Source: an uncultured Leuconostoc sp.
GTDB lineage: Bacteria; Bacillota; Bacilli; Lactobacillales; Lactobacillaceae
Assembly (NCBI RefSeq): GCF_946222815.1
Contig: NZ_CAMJRK010000019.1
Coordinates: 1 to 20,073 of the forward strand
DNA length: 20,073 nt
Direction of reading: 5' to 3'
Shown: positions 1 to 8,663 of the stretch, one piece after another
Layout of the letters: the number at the start of each line of letters is the position of its first letter
Position numbering within the stretch: position 1 is the stretch's first letter
Notes under the pieces: generated by a model
The model's database searches: none
What the model was told of the DNA's origin: nothing
What the model saw: the letters and a program-made list of their open reading frames with translations, nothing else
Translations under genes and position numbers: made by a program

Positions 1-903
1 ATCTGATACTTTTGGTACAAAAATCAAAAATCTTCTCTTTGTTTGATTAAATTGGTTAATTTGTCGCAAAAACTTTAATGGTAATTTTTTTCGCCAAGGG
101 CCAACAATTGCTGTTTTTAAAACTGGTAATAGATGCTGATGGAAGCGTAGCGGTAAATAGGAAGTTGTTAATAAACGCCGTTTTACTTGCTGCTGCAATG
201 CTTTTGTTGGTGTTGCGCTAAGATAAATTACTGAACTATTTATTTTTCGAGCATTTTTTACCGCATATGCTAACATGTGATCTCCAGCATATGGAAAACT
301 ATCAACTTCATCAACAATTAATAAATCAAATGCTGCTTTAAAACGTAACATTTGGTGCGTTGTTGCTAAAACAAGTGATGTATAGCGATATGTTTCAGTT
401 TGTGCACCGTGTAAAACAACCATATCAGTTTGTGAAAAAGCCTGCTGTAACCGTGGTGCTAATTCAAGGATAACATCGACTCGTGGGGAAACAATAGCCA
501 CACGATACTTTTGTGATAATGCTTGATGAATAACTGGAAATAGCATCTCAGTTTTACCTGCGCCAGTCACTGCCCAAACCAGATGTTCACGCGACCGTGA
601 TAATGTCTCTAGTAATTCATCACTAACTACTTTTTGTTGTGATGTTAATTGTCCCGTCCATGACAGAATATCCTTACCATCAAAGTCATTTGGTTCAGGC
701 AATGAAAGTAATACATCAAGTGAACTAACTCGACCTAACGCTAAACAAACACGGCAATAGAACTGATCATTTGGTAATTTGCCATGAACATTCTGGCCAC
801 AGCGTTGACAAGTATTACCTATAAATGCAGCTGAAGAAATCACGCTCTCTGGTACTTTATTTAATTTTGCTTGAACAAGTTGTCGACCATAGTATGCTTT
901 CAT
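1..903 (-). CDS. comFA: ComFA-like DNA-uptake helicase (3' end beyond window)
   Basis: Superfamily 2 DEAD-type ATPase of the competence machinery, thought to drive single-stranded DNA import through the ComEC channel. Only the first 301 codons are inside the window; the frame is open to base 1, so this is a partial gene, not a broken one. Visible features: a four-cysteine zinc motif near the N-terminus (C32, C35, C50, C53), which is characteristic of ComFA; Walker A TGAGKTE at residues 113-119; motif II DEVD at 198-201; motif III SATPT at 229-233. The ATG at 903 is the only reasonable start, because an in-frame TAA lies six codons upstream (921-919). No Shine-Dalgarno sequence precedes it; instead a TATTAT -10-like box ends 5 nt before the ATG, so the mRNA may be leaderless. 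It is divergent from the YigZ-family gene, an arrangement common in lactobacilli. comFC would be expected next, outside the window (inference). Confidence 0.93.
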   Translation of the reverse strand, partial: MKAYYGRQLVQAKLNKVPESVISSAAFIGNTCQRCGQNVHGKLPNDQFYCRVCLALGRVSSLDVLLSLPEPNDFDGKDILSWTGQLTSQQKVVSDELLETLSRSREHLVWAVTGAGKTEMLFPVIHQALSQKYRVAIVSPRVDVILELAPRLQQAFSQTDMVVLHGAQTETYRYTSLVLATTHQMLRFKAAFDLLIVDEVDSFPYAGDHMLAYAVKNARKINSSVIYLSATPTKALQQQVKRRLLTTSYLPLRFHQHLLPVLKTAIVGPWRKKLPLKFLRQINQFNQTKRRFLIFVPKVSD

Positions 904-920
904 ACTGTATAATACGTTTT
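904..920. promoter_or_regulatory. Compact divergent promoter between comFA and yigZ
   Basis: Only 17 bp separate the two start codons. On the plus strand a perfect TATAAT lies at 908-913, seven bases before the yigZ ATG. On the minus strand the overlapping hexamer 914-909 reads TATTAT, five bases before the comFA ATG. No convincing -35 sits 16-18 bp upstream of either, and neither gene has a Shine-Dalgarno sequence in this gap. If these boxes are used, transcription would start at or next to the start codons. The exact competence box TACGAATA is not present. Confidence 0.5.
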
Positions 921-1556
921 ATGGTTAACTATATCACAATCGCTCCAAATAATTTTTTTTGGGAACAAACTATTAAAAAATCACGTTTTATTTTGAATAT
1001 TGCGCGTATCACTTCAGAAGAAGAAGCACGGTTATTCATTGATCAAATATCTAAAGCACATAGCAAAGCAAATCATAACGTCTTTGCTTACACACTTGGC
1101 GATAATGATCAAATTAAACGTTATTCTGATAACGGTGAGCCTAGTGGTACAGCTGGTATTCCTATGCTAGAAGTGTTGCAAAAAAATGACTTACATGATG
1201 TTGTCGCAGTCGTAACACGTTACTTTGGTGGTATTAAGTTAGGCGCTGGTGGTTTAATACGCGCTTATGCCGGAACAGTAGCCGATGGTGTTAAGGCTGC
1301 TGGACTGGTTTCCCGTTTAACACGTTTAAAAATAACAATTACAATAGACTACAAAAATTCAGATTTAATAGCTTATTGGCTTACTAAACATGATTATCAA
1401 ATTATAGACACACAATATGATACGGCTGTTCATATTATTGTTCCAGTATCAAGTAATGCTATTCCTAAATTTCAAGTCGCATTAACTGATTTGCTTGCTG
1501 GACAAGCAACATTTGACATTGGTGAAAAAACTTTCTTTGAAATTCCTGTAAAGTAG
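921..1556 (+). CDS. yigZ: YigZ/YvyE-family protein (IMPACT family)
   Basis: 211-residue member of the UPF0029/IMPACT family (E. coli YigZ, B. subtilis YvyE), whose cellular role is not firmly established; related eukaryotic IMPACT proteins act in translational control. Family signatures are clear: KKSRFI at 19-24, the conserved block with YSDNGEPSGTAGIPML at 68-83, and VVTRYFGGIKLGAGGLIRAY at 97-116. The C-terminal third is the usual small ferredoxin-like domain. The frame stays open upstream to at least base 825, but that stretch is antisense to comFA and does not resemble family members; homologues begin a few residues before the SRF motif, which supports the ATG at 921. There is no Shine-Dalgarno sequence; TATAAT at 908-913 suggests a leaderless transcript. 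The tRNA-Arg promoter lies inside its last codons. Confidence 0.92.
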   Translation: MVNYITIAPNNFFWEQTIKKSRFILNIARITSEEEARLFIDQISKAHSKANHNVFAYTLGDNDQIKRYSDNGEPSGTAGIPMLEVLQKNDLHDVVAVVTRYFGGIKLGAGGLIRAYAGTVADGVKAAGLVSRLTRLKITITIDYKNSDLIAYWLTKHDYQIIDTQYDTAVHIIVPVSSNAIPKFQVALTDLLAGQATFDIGEKTFFEIPVK

Positions 1557-1564
1557 GCTATAAT
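1537..1564 (+). promoter_or_regulatory. Promoter of tRNA-Arg(CCG)
   Basis: -35 TTGAAA at 1537-1542, a 16-bp spacer, and a perfect -10 TATAAT at 1559-1564, predicting a transcription start near 1571, about 5 nt before the mature tRNA. The -35 is inside the 3' end of the yigZ-family coding region and the -10 lies immediately after its TAG stop. The near-consensus sequence and position support an independent promoter for the tRNA. Confidence 0.72.
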
Positions 1565-1575
1565 TGAATAGTTAT

Positions 1576-1647
1576 GATCTGCTAGTGTAATGGATCGCAC
1601 ACAAGATTCCGGTTCTTGAGATCCGGGTTCGACTCCCGGGTGGATCA
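1576..1647 (+). tRNA. tRNA-Arg, anticodon CCG
   Basis: A complete cloverleaf can be folded by eye. Acceptor stem: 1576-1582 with 1640-1646 (seven pairs, two of them G-U type). D arm: 1585-1588 with 1597-1600 and an 8-base loop. Anticodon stem: CAAGA 1602-1606 with TCTTG 1614-1618. Anticodon loop 1607-1613 with CCG at 1609-1611, reading the arginine codon CGG. Variable region of 4 nt. T arm: CCGGG 1623-1627 with CCCGG 1635-1639 and loop TTCGACT. The discriminator base is A1647. CCA is not encoded, so it would be added after transcription. It is followed within 10 nt by a strong terminator. Confidence 0.95.
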
Positions 1648-1656
1648 TTATTTAAC

Positions 1657-1700
1657 AAAAATCCGCTAAACCTTTAAAGATAAAGGTTTAGCGGATTTTT
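1657..1700. terminator. Bidirectional intrinsic terminator (tRNA-Arg / ppx)
   Basis: A perfect 20-bp inverted repeat, 1657-1676 with 1681-1700, encloses the 4-nt loop AAGA. Its outer part is A/T-rich, giving a U-run on either strand. It sits 9 nt after the plus-strand tRNA and 44 nt past the stop of the minus-strand ppx, so it can end both convergent transcripts. Confidence 0.92.
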
Positions 1701-1744
1701 ATATGTTCATAAATTGAATGAATCACAGACCAGATAAGTAAAAA

Positions 1745-2728
1745 TTACAAATCTTCTGTATCTATAGTCATTGCTGCTGGTTCTGGTGATACAACATCAT
1801 GTCCTGTATTTTTCGCAATTTGTTCAAATAGAATGCCTTCACGTAACCCACTTTGTGAAAAAATGACTTGTTGACCTTCAGTAAATAGAAGTAATTCAAC
1901 TAAAGGTAGTAACCCCCCGACAATAATATCACCACGTTCTTTTGCAAGACCAGGCATTTTTTTCCTGCCTTCAAGATCTTTTTTTAGAATATCTTGATAA
2001 ATCGACGCAACTTCACCAACATTTAAATGATAACCGTGAACTGCCATACCTTGGATTTTTTCTTTTTTTCGACTAATTTTTGCTAACGTACGATTACTGC
2101 CACCAAGGGCAATCAAAGGCATATTAATTGATTCACGAAGCCATGATATGTCGCCAAATAATTGTCTTAAAGCGACTATAGCTGAAAATAATGCACCAGC
2201 TGATATATAATCTTTTTCTAAATAACTTTCTGAAATATTGACTGCACCAACTGGTAAACTGACAGCATGCACTGCTTGTTTGTTACGAACCAGAATTAAC
2301 TCTGATGATGCACCACCAGTATCTAAAATCAAAGCATCATTAATTGGAAACGTATTGATGACACCAACAAAATCGAAATGTGCTTCCTCTTCACCTGTTA
2401 ACACATCTAATTCAAAACCCATTTCTTTTTTAAATGCAGTCAGGAATTCAATCTGGTTGCTGGCTTGTCGAACGGCAGCTGTGGCAACCGCATGTATCTC
2501 CACTTCATCATTGTCGTAAACTTTTAATGCTTGTTTAAATTTATTCAAAGCAGTCAAAGTACGGGCAACTGCTTCAGGTTGAAGCACCTTATCCGGCCCC
2601 ATACCAGTTGATAAACGGACCATTTCTTGAAATCTTGCTAAAACTTCGTAAGAACCATCATGATGATAACGACTCACCGTCATCCGTACAGAATTAGATC
2701 CCAAATCAATTACTGAAATAACTGTCAT
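1745..2728 (-). CDS. ppx: Exopolyphosphatase, Ppx/GppA family
   Basis: 327-residue short-form Ppx/GppA phosphatase (actin-like ASKHA fold) that releases orthophosphate from the ends of polyphosphate chains; GppA-type hydrolysis of pppGpp cannot be excluded from sequence. Phosphate-binding motifs are intact: DLGSNS at 8-13 and LDTGGASSEL at 135-144. The catalytic glutamate region TGEEEA is at 111-116, SLPVGA at 157-162, and a late LGGSNRTLA motif follows. There is no C-terminal HD domain. It is last in a three-gene operon: its ATG overlaps the ppk stop as ATGA, and the binding site GGGGAG lies 6 nt before the ATG, within the ppk 3' end. Translation is therefore probably coupled to ppk. The transcript ends at the bidirectional hairpin at 1657-1700. 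Confidence 0.93.
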   Translation of the reverse strand: MTVISVIDLGSNSVRMTVSRYHHDGSYEVLARFQEMVRLSTGMGPDKVLQPEAVARTLTALNKFKQALKVYDNDEVEIHAVATAAVRQASNQIEFLTAFKKEMGFELDVLTGEEEAHFDFVGVINTFPINDALILDTGGASSELILVRNKQAVHAVSLPVGAVNISESYLEKDYISAGALFSAIVALRQLFGDISWLRESINMPLIALGGSNRTLAKISRKKEKIQGMAVHGYHLNVGEVASIYQDILKKDLEGRKKMPGLAKERGDIIVGGLLPLVELLLFTEGQQVIFSQSGLREGILFEQIAKNTGHDVVSPEPAAMTIDTEDL

Positions 2729-4869
2729 TCTTCGCTCCCCTGCTCTTCACTAATAAACGGATTATTTAATGGTTCAAATCTTTGCTTTGTTGCCATTAAT
2801 TTGTCTTGTTTAACTTGATTTTTTTGCTGTACCAAACTATCTTGTATAAACGTTTCTTGTGCATCAAGAGCCATAACACCTCGGCGATCCTTTTTCTCAA
2901 AACTACTATTTGGCTGTAACACACGCGTTTTAACATTATCTTGCCACATCGTTTGGAAAATAGATAGCACCTTGTCACGTAGACGATCATCTTTAAGTGG
3001 AAAAAACAGTTCAACTCGTCGATCCAAATTACGTGTCATTAAATCAGCTGATGATAAGTATACTTTAGGATTACCGTCATTTTCAAAACTGTAAACTCGA
3101 CTATGCTCCAAAAATCGACCAACAATTGAATGCACTTCAATTGTTTCACTAACTTCTGGTATGCCAACTTTCAACATCGTAATTCCTCGAATAATTAATG
3201 ACACCTTCACACCCGCTTGACTAGCTTGATACAAATGTCTTATCATACGCTCGTCTGATAATGAATTAAACTTCATTTTAATACCAGCCGGTTTACCTGC
3301 CTTGGCATTTGCAATTTCATTATCAATTTGTTCATAAATAAATTCACGAATACCATCTGGTGACATATGTAGTTGATGAAAGTAACCTGGATCTGAGTAG
3401 CCAGTTAAAATATTAAAAATCGATGCGACATCTGCTCCCAATTCTGAATCACTGGTGAACAATCCCAAATCTGTATAAAAATTAGCTGTCACATCATTGT
3501 AATTACCAGTTCCCAAGTGAACATATCGTCGAATTGTGTCATCTTCACGCCGCACAACTAATACAACTTTTGCGTGAGTTTTTAATCCTCGTAACCCATA
3601 AACCACGTGTACACCTTGTCGTTCTAATTCTCGGGCCCAATGCACATTATTTTCTTCATCAAAACGCGCCTTAATTTCAACTAACACTGTGACTTGTTTA
3701 CCATGTTGGGCTGCTTCGCTTAATGCTTTAATAATAGGAGATTTGCCGGATACACGATATAATGTCATTTTAATAGCTATTACTTGATTATCTTTGGCAG
3801 CAGTTTGAATAAATTCTATCACTGGTCGAAAAGAATCATAAGGGTGATGTAATAAATAATCTTGCTGCTTAATGCTGTTAAATAATTTATCCGGTGCCAA
3901 ATTTGGATTATTATAACCCTTAAATGGTGGAAACTTTAAGTTTGGTGCCTGAATAAATTTTAGCCACACAGTCAAAAATGTCAAATCAATCGGTCCGTTA
4001 ACCATGTATGCACGCGATTCATCAACATGTAGTAACTTGATTAACTTTGTTCGCAATGATGAGCTTGTTGTTCGCGAAAAAATGACCCGAATAATGCGGC
4101 CTCGTTCTCGTTCTTGTAATTTAGATTGTACATCTTGAAGTATATTTGGTGTATCCTCGTCGTCTGCTATATCTAATTCCATATCTCGAATAACATGAAA
4201 TACAGTTGATTCTCTGATGATGTATCCTGGAAATAAAGAAGACAAAAACAGCTGAACAACATCTTCAATTAAAATATACTGGTTATTCTCTGGTAAGACT
4301 ATAACACGGCCAGAAGTTTCAGGGACTTGCAATACAGCAATATATTTTTCTAACTTATCTTCTGTTTTCTTTAGACGCACGCCTATATTTAATGTATCAT
4401 TTGCCAAAAAAGGAAATGGTCGTGTTGTGTCAACGGCCATTGGTGTTAGAACAGGTAATAATTCTTGATCAAAAAAGCGTTTCAGAAATTGGATTTGATT
4501 GGGCGTCAAATCATCGGGATGTATTAATTCAAAACCCTCACGCCTTAGCGCAGGTAATAAACTACGCGTTAACACTTGATACTGCTTTTTAATTTGTTCT
4601 CCGGCAACCTTTGAAATCTCATCTAATTGCTTTTTTGGTGTCAAACCAGCCGCATCTACTTTGTCATGCCCAATCATAACCTGTTGTTGTAAACTGGCAA
4701 CGCGAACCATGAACCATTCGTCCATATTTTTTTGCGTGATTGCCAAAAAATTAGCACGTTCTAATAACGGATTTTGAACGTCGCGTGCTTCTTCTAACAC
4801 CCGATCATTAAATGCTAACCAACTGATTTCACGGTTCACGTAATATTTTTCACGTTTAAAATCAATCAT
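2725..4869 (-). CDS. ppk1: Polyphosphate kinase 1
   Basis: 714-residue PPK1, which transfers the gamma phosphate of ATP onto a growing polyphosphate chain and can run in reverse. The length fits the family (about 690-720). The four-domain architecture is visible: N-terminal helical domain with NREISWLAFNDRVLEEA (12-28), head domain (about 115-320), and two C-terminal phospholipase-D-like catalytic domains. H432 in KTHAK matches the autophosphorylated E. coli H435. R372 (LYRVSGKS) and R402 (KARFDEENN) match the magnesium-binding R375 and R405. H589 in RFLEHSR corresponds to H592. The C-terminal tail after about residue 655 is charged, Gln/Lys-rich and probably flexible. A strong AAAGGAG lies 9 nt before the ATG. 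The start shares one base with the preceding stop (TAATG), and its own stop overlaps ppx (ATGA), so all three genes are coupled. Confidence 0.97.
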   Translation of the reverse strand: MIDFKREKYYVNREISWLAFNDRVLEEARDVQNPLLERANFLAITQKNMDEWFMVRVASLQQQVMIGHDKVDAAGLTPKKQLDEISKVAGEQIKKQYQVLTRSLLPALRREGFELIHPDDLTPNQIQFLKRFFDQELLPVLTPMAVDTTRPFPFLANDTLNIGVRLKKTEDKLEKYIAVLQVPETSGRVIVLPENNQYILIEDVVQLFLSSLFPGYIIRESTVFHVIRDMELDIADDEDTPNILQDVQSKLQERERGRIIRVIFSRTTSSSLRTKLIKLLHVDESRAYMVNGPIDLTFLTVWLKFIQAPNLKFPPFKGYNNPNLAPDKLFNSIKQQDYLLHHPYDSFRPVIEFIQTAAKDNQVIAIKMTLYRVSGKSPIIKALSEAAQHGKQVTVLVEIKARFDEENNVHWARELERQGVHVVYGLRGLKTHAKVVLVVRREDDTIRRYVHLGTGNYNDVTANFYTDLGLFTSDSELGADVASIFNILTGYSDPGYFHQLHMSPDGIREFIYEQIDNEIANAKAGKPAGIKMKFNSLSDERMIRHLYQASQAGVKVSLIIRGITMLKVGIPEVSETIEVHSIVGRFLEHSRVYSFENDGNPKVYLSSADLMTRNLDRRVELFFPLKDDRLRDKVLSIFQTMWQDNVKTRVLQPNSSFEKKDRRGVMALDAQETFIQDSLVQQKNQVKQDKLMATKQRFEPLNNPFISEEQGSEE

Positions 4870-6368
4870 TAGCCTCTTCTCCTTTGTCGCTTCAACATAA
4901 CCGGCAATCCAAATACTGTTTCAAAAAATTTCGCTTTTTGAGCAAATACATAAATTTCAAGTTGTAAATCAACAATCGTCTGCCCTATAATTGTAATGCG
5001 ATCATTGGCTATAGATACTGTTAATTTACTAATTTTTTGTAGGCGACTGTCATCCAACGCATCGGCCAACCGTAACAAGGCAGCGAGCTTTGCAATGCGT
5101 AATCGCTGTTGTGGTGAAAAATCCTGTACTGTACGCAAAGCATTATCTGGTGTCTCGGCACTGTGGTATCTGGCAATAGCTGCAATCATGCGTTGCTCGG
5201 ATGTGGATAAGCCATGAAAATCAATACCTTCAAGAATTTCTTCTGAATATTGATAGTGTTTCTGAGAATTAATAAAACCACCGACATCATGCACTAAGGC
5301 TGAAACACCTAGCAATAACCGATCACGTTTATTCAAATGATGAATTTTTTTCAAACGATCAAACAATTGTCTAGCATAAATCAACACAATTTCACGATGT
5401 TTTTCTTCAACCATATAACGGTCAGCAATACCCCGTGCAGCGGTAATGATGTCATCTTCAGCATGACTATCAGTGACGGATAGCCCATCTAATACTGTTA
5501 AATCACTAATTTGTAAGTCCTTAACACCGACTGCAGTCATAACATTCATTAATAATAACATTTCTATCAACGCAAAAGGCACGTCATTTAAATCAACATC
5601 ATATTTTTCAATAATCGCTTGATCATTCATATTTGCTAAATCATCAATAACACTTTGTAACTGATCTTGCGACACAACTATCCAGTGTTTATTTTCTGGT
5701 AAGAATATATGCTGAGCTGAATCAGCACCCAATAACATCAATGTTTCAGTGTGCTTAAATGGTGGTAACATATGCCAAAAATCTGCTAATTTACTACTAA
5801 TAAACTCAGCCGCCAAAGCTTTTTCCTGTACAACTTCAACTGACATGGTATTAATTGATTGTGCTAATTTAACTGGCCCTACGGATGAGTGTTGAGAAAA
5901 TTCAAAACGATTTTTCTCAAAATATCCCAAATCAATACGACCTGAACTCATACCAAGTACAAAGGTATTTTTTTCGATTAACGCCGTGTGCTGAATACCC
6001 TGTGCATGACGAACAGCAAGTTGTCGATAGTAACTTTCCTGATTGCCATTTAACCAGCTGATGCCAAGACCCGTGATACTTTGAATTTGATCTGCAAAAT
6101 ATACTGCATTTTTAACTTGTGATAACGCTTCACTACCAAATAGCCGTATATCACGGACACCATAGTCGCGTAATAATTGTTGAAAACGTTGTACTTGATC
6201 CAGTATGCGTCGCATAATTTCAATTGAAAATGTCGGTGTATTAATATCACTTTCACTAAATTCACGATTCACATTCTCAACTTTTTTGCCAGTCTTGATG
6301 TCAATAATCTGTAATGCAGCTGTGCTGGAATTCAGTAATATGATACCTTCTAATTTCGCCATATTCAC
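4869..6368 (-). CDS. Ppx/GppA-like protein with HD domain, phosphatase motifs degenerate
   Basis: 499 residues, first gene of the polyphosphate operon. The layout is that of long Ppx proteins: two actin-like lobes (about 1-300) and a C-terminal HD domain (about 310-470). The N-terminal phosphatase signatures are eroded. Where the operon's other Ppx has DLGSNS, this protein has LLNSST (11-16). Where that Ppx has LDTGGASSEL, this one has LGMSSGRIDL (138-147). In the catalytic-glutamate region the first Glu is Gln (GNQES, 108-112). The HD pattern survives: H324, H360-D361 (ALVHDVGG), H402 (ARYHSA) and Asp residues in LADALDD (434-440). Hence it is probably not a classical exopolyphosphatase; it may regulate Ppk/Ppx or hydrolyse a nucleotide through HD (inference). 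The start is either GTG 6368 or ATG 6362; AAAGG five bases before the ATG mildly favours 6362. It overlaps ppk by one base. Confidence 0.85.
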   Translation of the reverse strand: MNMAKLEGIILLNSSTAALQIIDIKTGKKVENVNREFSESDINTPTFSIEIMRRILDQVQRFQQLLRDYGVRDIRLFGSEALSQVKNAVYFADQIQSITGLGISWLNGNQESYYRQLAVRHAQGIQHTALIEKNTFVLGMSSGRIDLGYFEKNRFEFSQHSSVGPVKLAQSINTMSVEVVQEKALAAEFISSKLADFWHMLPPFKHTETLMLLGADSAQHIFLPENKHWIVVSQDQLQSVIDDLANMNDQAIIEKYDVDLNDVPFALIEMLLLMNVMTAVGVKDLQISDLTVLDGLSVTDSHAEDDIITAARGIADRYMVEEKHREIVLIYARQLFDRLKKIHHLNKRDRLLLGVSALVHDVGGFINSQKHYQYSEEILEGIDFHGLSTSEQRMIAAIARYHSAETPDNALRTVQDFSPQQRLRIAKLAALLRLADALDDSRLQKISKLTVSIANDRITIIGQTIVDLQLEIYVFAQKAKFFETVFGLPVMLKRQRRRG

Positions 6369-6396
6369 CTTTACCTCTAACGTATATGCTACCCTA

Positions 6397-6405
6397 ATTT
6401 TATCA
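6397..6405 (-). promoter_or_regulatory. Candidate promoter of the ppx-like/ppk/ppx operon
   Basis: On the minus strand, TGA followed by TAAAAT (6405-6397) forms an extended -10 element (TGn plus hexamer, 5/6 match). No good -35 is found 17 bp upstream, which is usual for extended -10 promoters. The start would fall near 6390, giving a leader of about 22-28 nt with AGAGG and AAAGG motifs. No other strong candidate is seen in the gap after tag. Confidence 0.5.
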
Positions 6406-6475
6406 TATATATGACTTTACGAACTTATAAATCTAGTAAAGAATCAAATTTATAATATACCTCAATCCAATCACG

Positions 6476-7051
6476 CTATTTAAACGAACAATTTTCTTCG
6501 TGATCATTAATAATACCTATGCCTTGTAAATATGAATAAATAGTTACAGGGCCAGTAAAATTAAATCCTCTTTTCTTCATATCCTTGGCAATAACTTGAG
6601 ACAAAGCATTCTGCGCTGGTACATCTTGATTAGTTGTAATTTGGTTATCTATTATTTTATTTTTGGTAAAATGCCATATGTAGTTCGAAAAACTATTAAA
6701 TTCATCCTGCACGCGTTTTATGGCACGTGCATTATTAATTGTTGCCAGAATTTTTAAACCATTTCTAATAATATTTGGATTGGTTTTTAAATCTAGAGCC
6801 TCTTTTTCTGTCATTTGGCTCACTTGTAGCACGTCAAAATCATGAAAAGCCAATTTCATCCCTGGCCTTTTTCTTAATGAGATTTCCCAACTCAATCCTG
6901 CTTGAAAAACTTCCAACGTTAATAACTCAAATAGTGATCGATCATCGTCCCGCAATGGCCGTCCCCATTCCTGATCATGATATTTTGTCATGTCGTTAGC
7001 AACTTCATACTTGGCAACCCATTGACAACGAACTATCTTTTTTGTAACCAT
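6476..7051 (-). CDS. tag: DNA-3-methyladenine glycosylase I
   Basis: 191-residue Tag-family base-excision repair enzyme that removes 3-methyladenine from alkylated DNA, acting in the cytoplasm. Family landmarks: RCQWV near the N-terminus, YHDQEWG at 24-30, LFELLTLEVFQAGLSW at 40-55, and GIINDHEENC near the C-terminus. The structural zinc ligands expected from E. coli Tag (one N-terminal Cys, one N-terminal His, and C-terminal His-x3-Cys) are present as C9, H25, H184 and C188, so the protein looks intact. The length matches the family (about 185-195). AAAAGGA lies seven bases before the ATG at 7051. This binding site sits inside the overlapping small upstream gene (7033-7176), so the two are probably co-transcribed. 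I see no clear terminator between tag and the polyphosphate operon. Confidence 0.95.
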   Translation of the reverse strand: MVTKKIVRCQWVAKYEVANDMTKYHDQEWGRPLRDDDRSLFELLTLEVFQAGLSWEISLRKRPGMKLAFHDFDVLQVSQMTEKEALDLKTNPNIIRNGLKILATINNARAIKRVQDEFNSFSNYIWHFTKNKIIDNQITTNQDVPAQNALSQVIAKDMKKRGFNFTGPVTIYSYLQGIGIINDHEENCSFK

Positions 7052-7176
7052 GTCAATATCCTTTTCATTGGATCCGTCTTTCTCTCAGTATTTCCTACAT
7101 ACCAATATATCACATGAGCCATTGCTGCCAGACCTAAAGGTGTTCCCACACTTAACCACATTTTCTTATTACGCAT
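7033..7176 (-). CDS. Small predicted single-pass membrane protein (47 aa)
   Basis: An ATG at 7176 opens a 47-residue frame ending at TAG 7035-7033. It is preceded by GGAAGG eight bases upstream. The peptide starts MRNKKMW, has a hydrophobic stretch at about residues 8-27 (LSVGTPLGLAAMAHVIYWYV) suited to one membrane span, and ends in a basic tail (ERKTDPMKR, then a WLQKR terminus). It overlaps the start of tag by 19 bases in another frame. I do not recognise the family. Evidence for reality: good ribosome binding site, sensible membrane-protein layout, and the only meaningful content in the gap between eno and tag. Evidence against: it is short and could be chance. A possible -10 (TAAAAT) lies about 20 bases upstream, just past the eno terminator, but its -35 is weak. 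Confidence 0.55.
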   Translation of the reverse strand: MRNKKMWLSVGTPLGLAAMAHVIYWYVGNTERKTDPMKRILTWLQKR

Positions 7177-7205
7177 ACAACAGGCCTTCCAATATTTTAT
7201 GTACT

Positions 7206-7235
7206 AAAAAATCATCCCAAAATGGCATGATTTTT
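7206..7235 (-). terminator. Intrinsic terminator of eno
   Basis: Inverted repeat AAAAATCAT (7206-7214) with ATGATTTTT (7227-7235), extended inward after one mismatch by CCA/TGG around an AAA loop. In the minus direction it ends in six T residues. It begins 13 bases after the eno stop. The flanking A/T run makes it potentially weakly bidirectional, but no plus-strand gene needs it. Confidence 0.85.
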
Positions 7236-7248
7236 GTCATTAATTAAA

Positions 7249-8624
<1,376 letters not shown>

Positions 8625-8663
8625 CAGGGAGATGACTGAAACACAATTTGTACCTCAATTATT

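Noticed and set aside
825..920. Longer YigZ-family frame starting at 825
   Set aside because: The extra 32 codons are antisense to comFA, have no family similarity and no ribosome binding site; homologues fit the ATG at 921.
904..925. ComX (cin-box) promoter for comFA
   Set aside because: The minus strand has ACGTATTA, not TACGAATA; the match is too poor to claim sigma-factor control.
6414..6442. Inverted repeat CTTTAC/GTAAAG as a tag terminator
   Set aside because: Only six pairs with a 15-nt loop and no T-run; not convincing.
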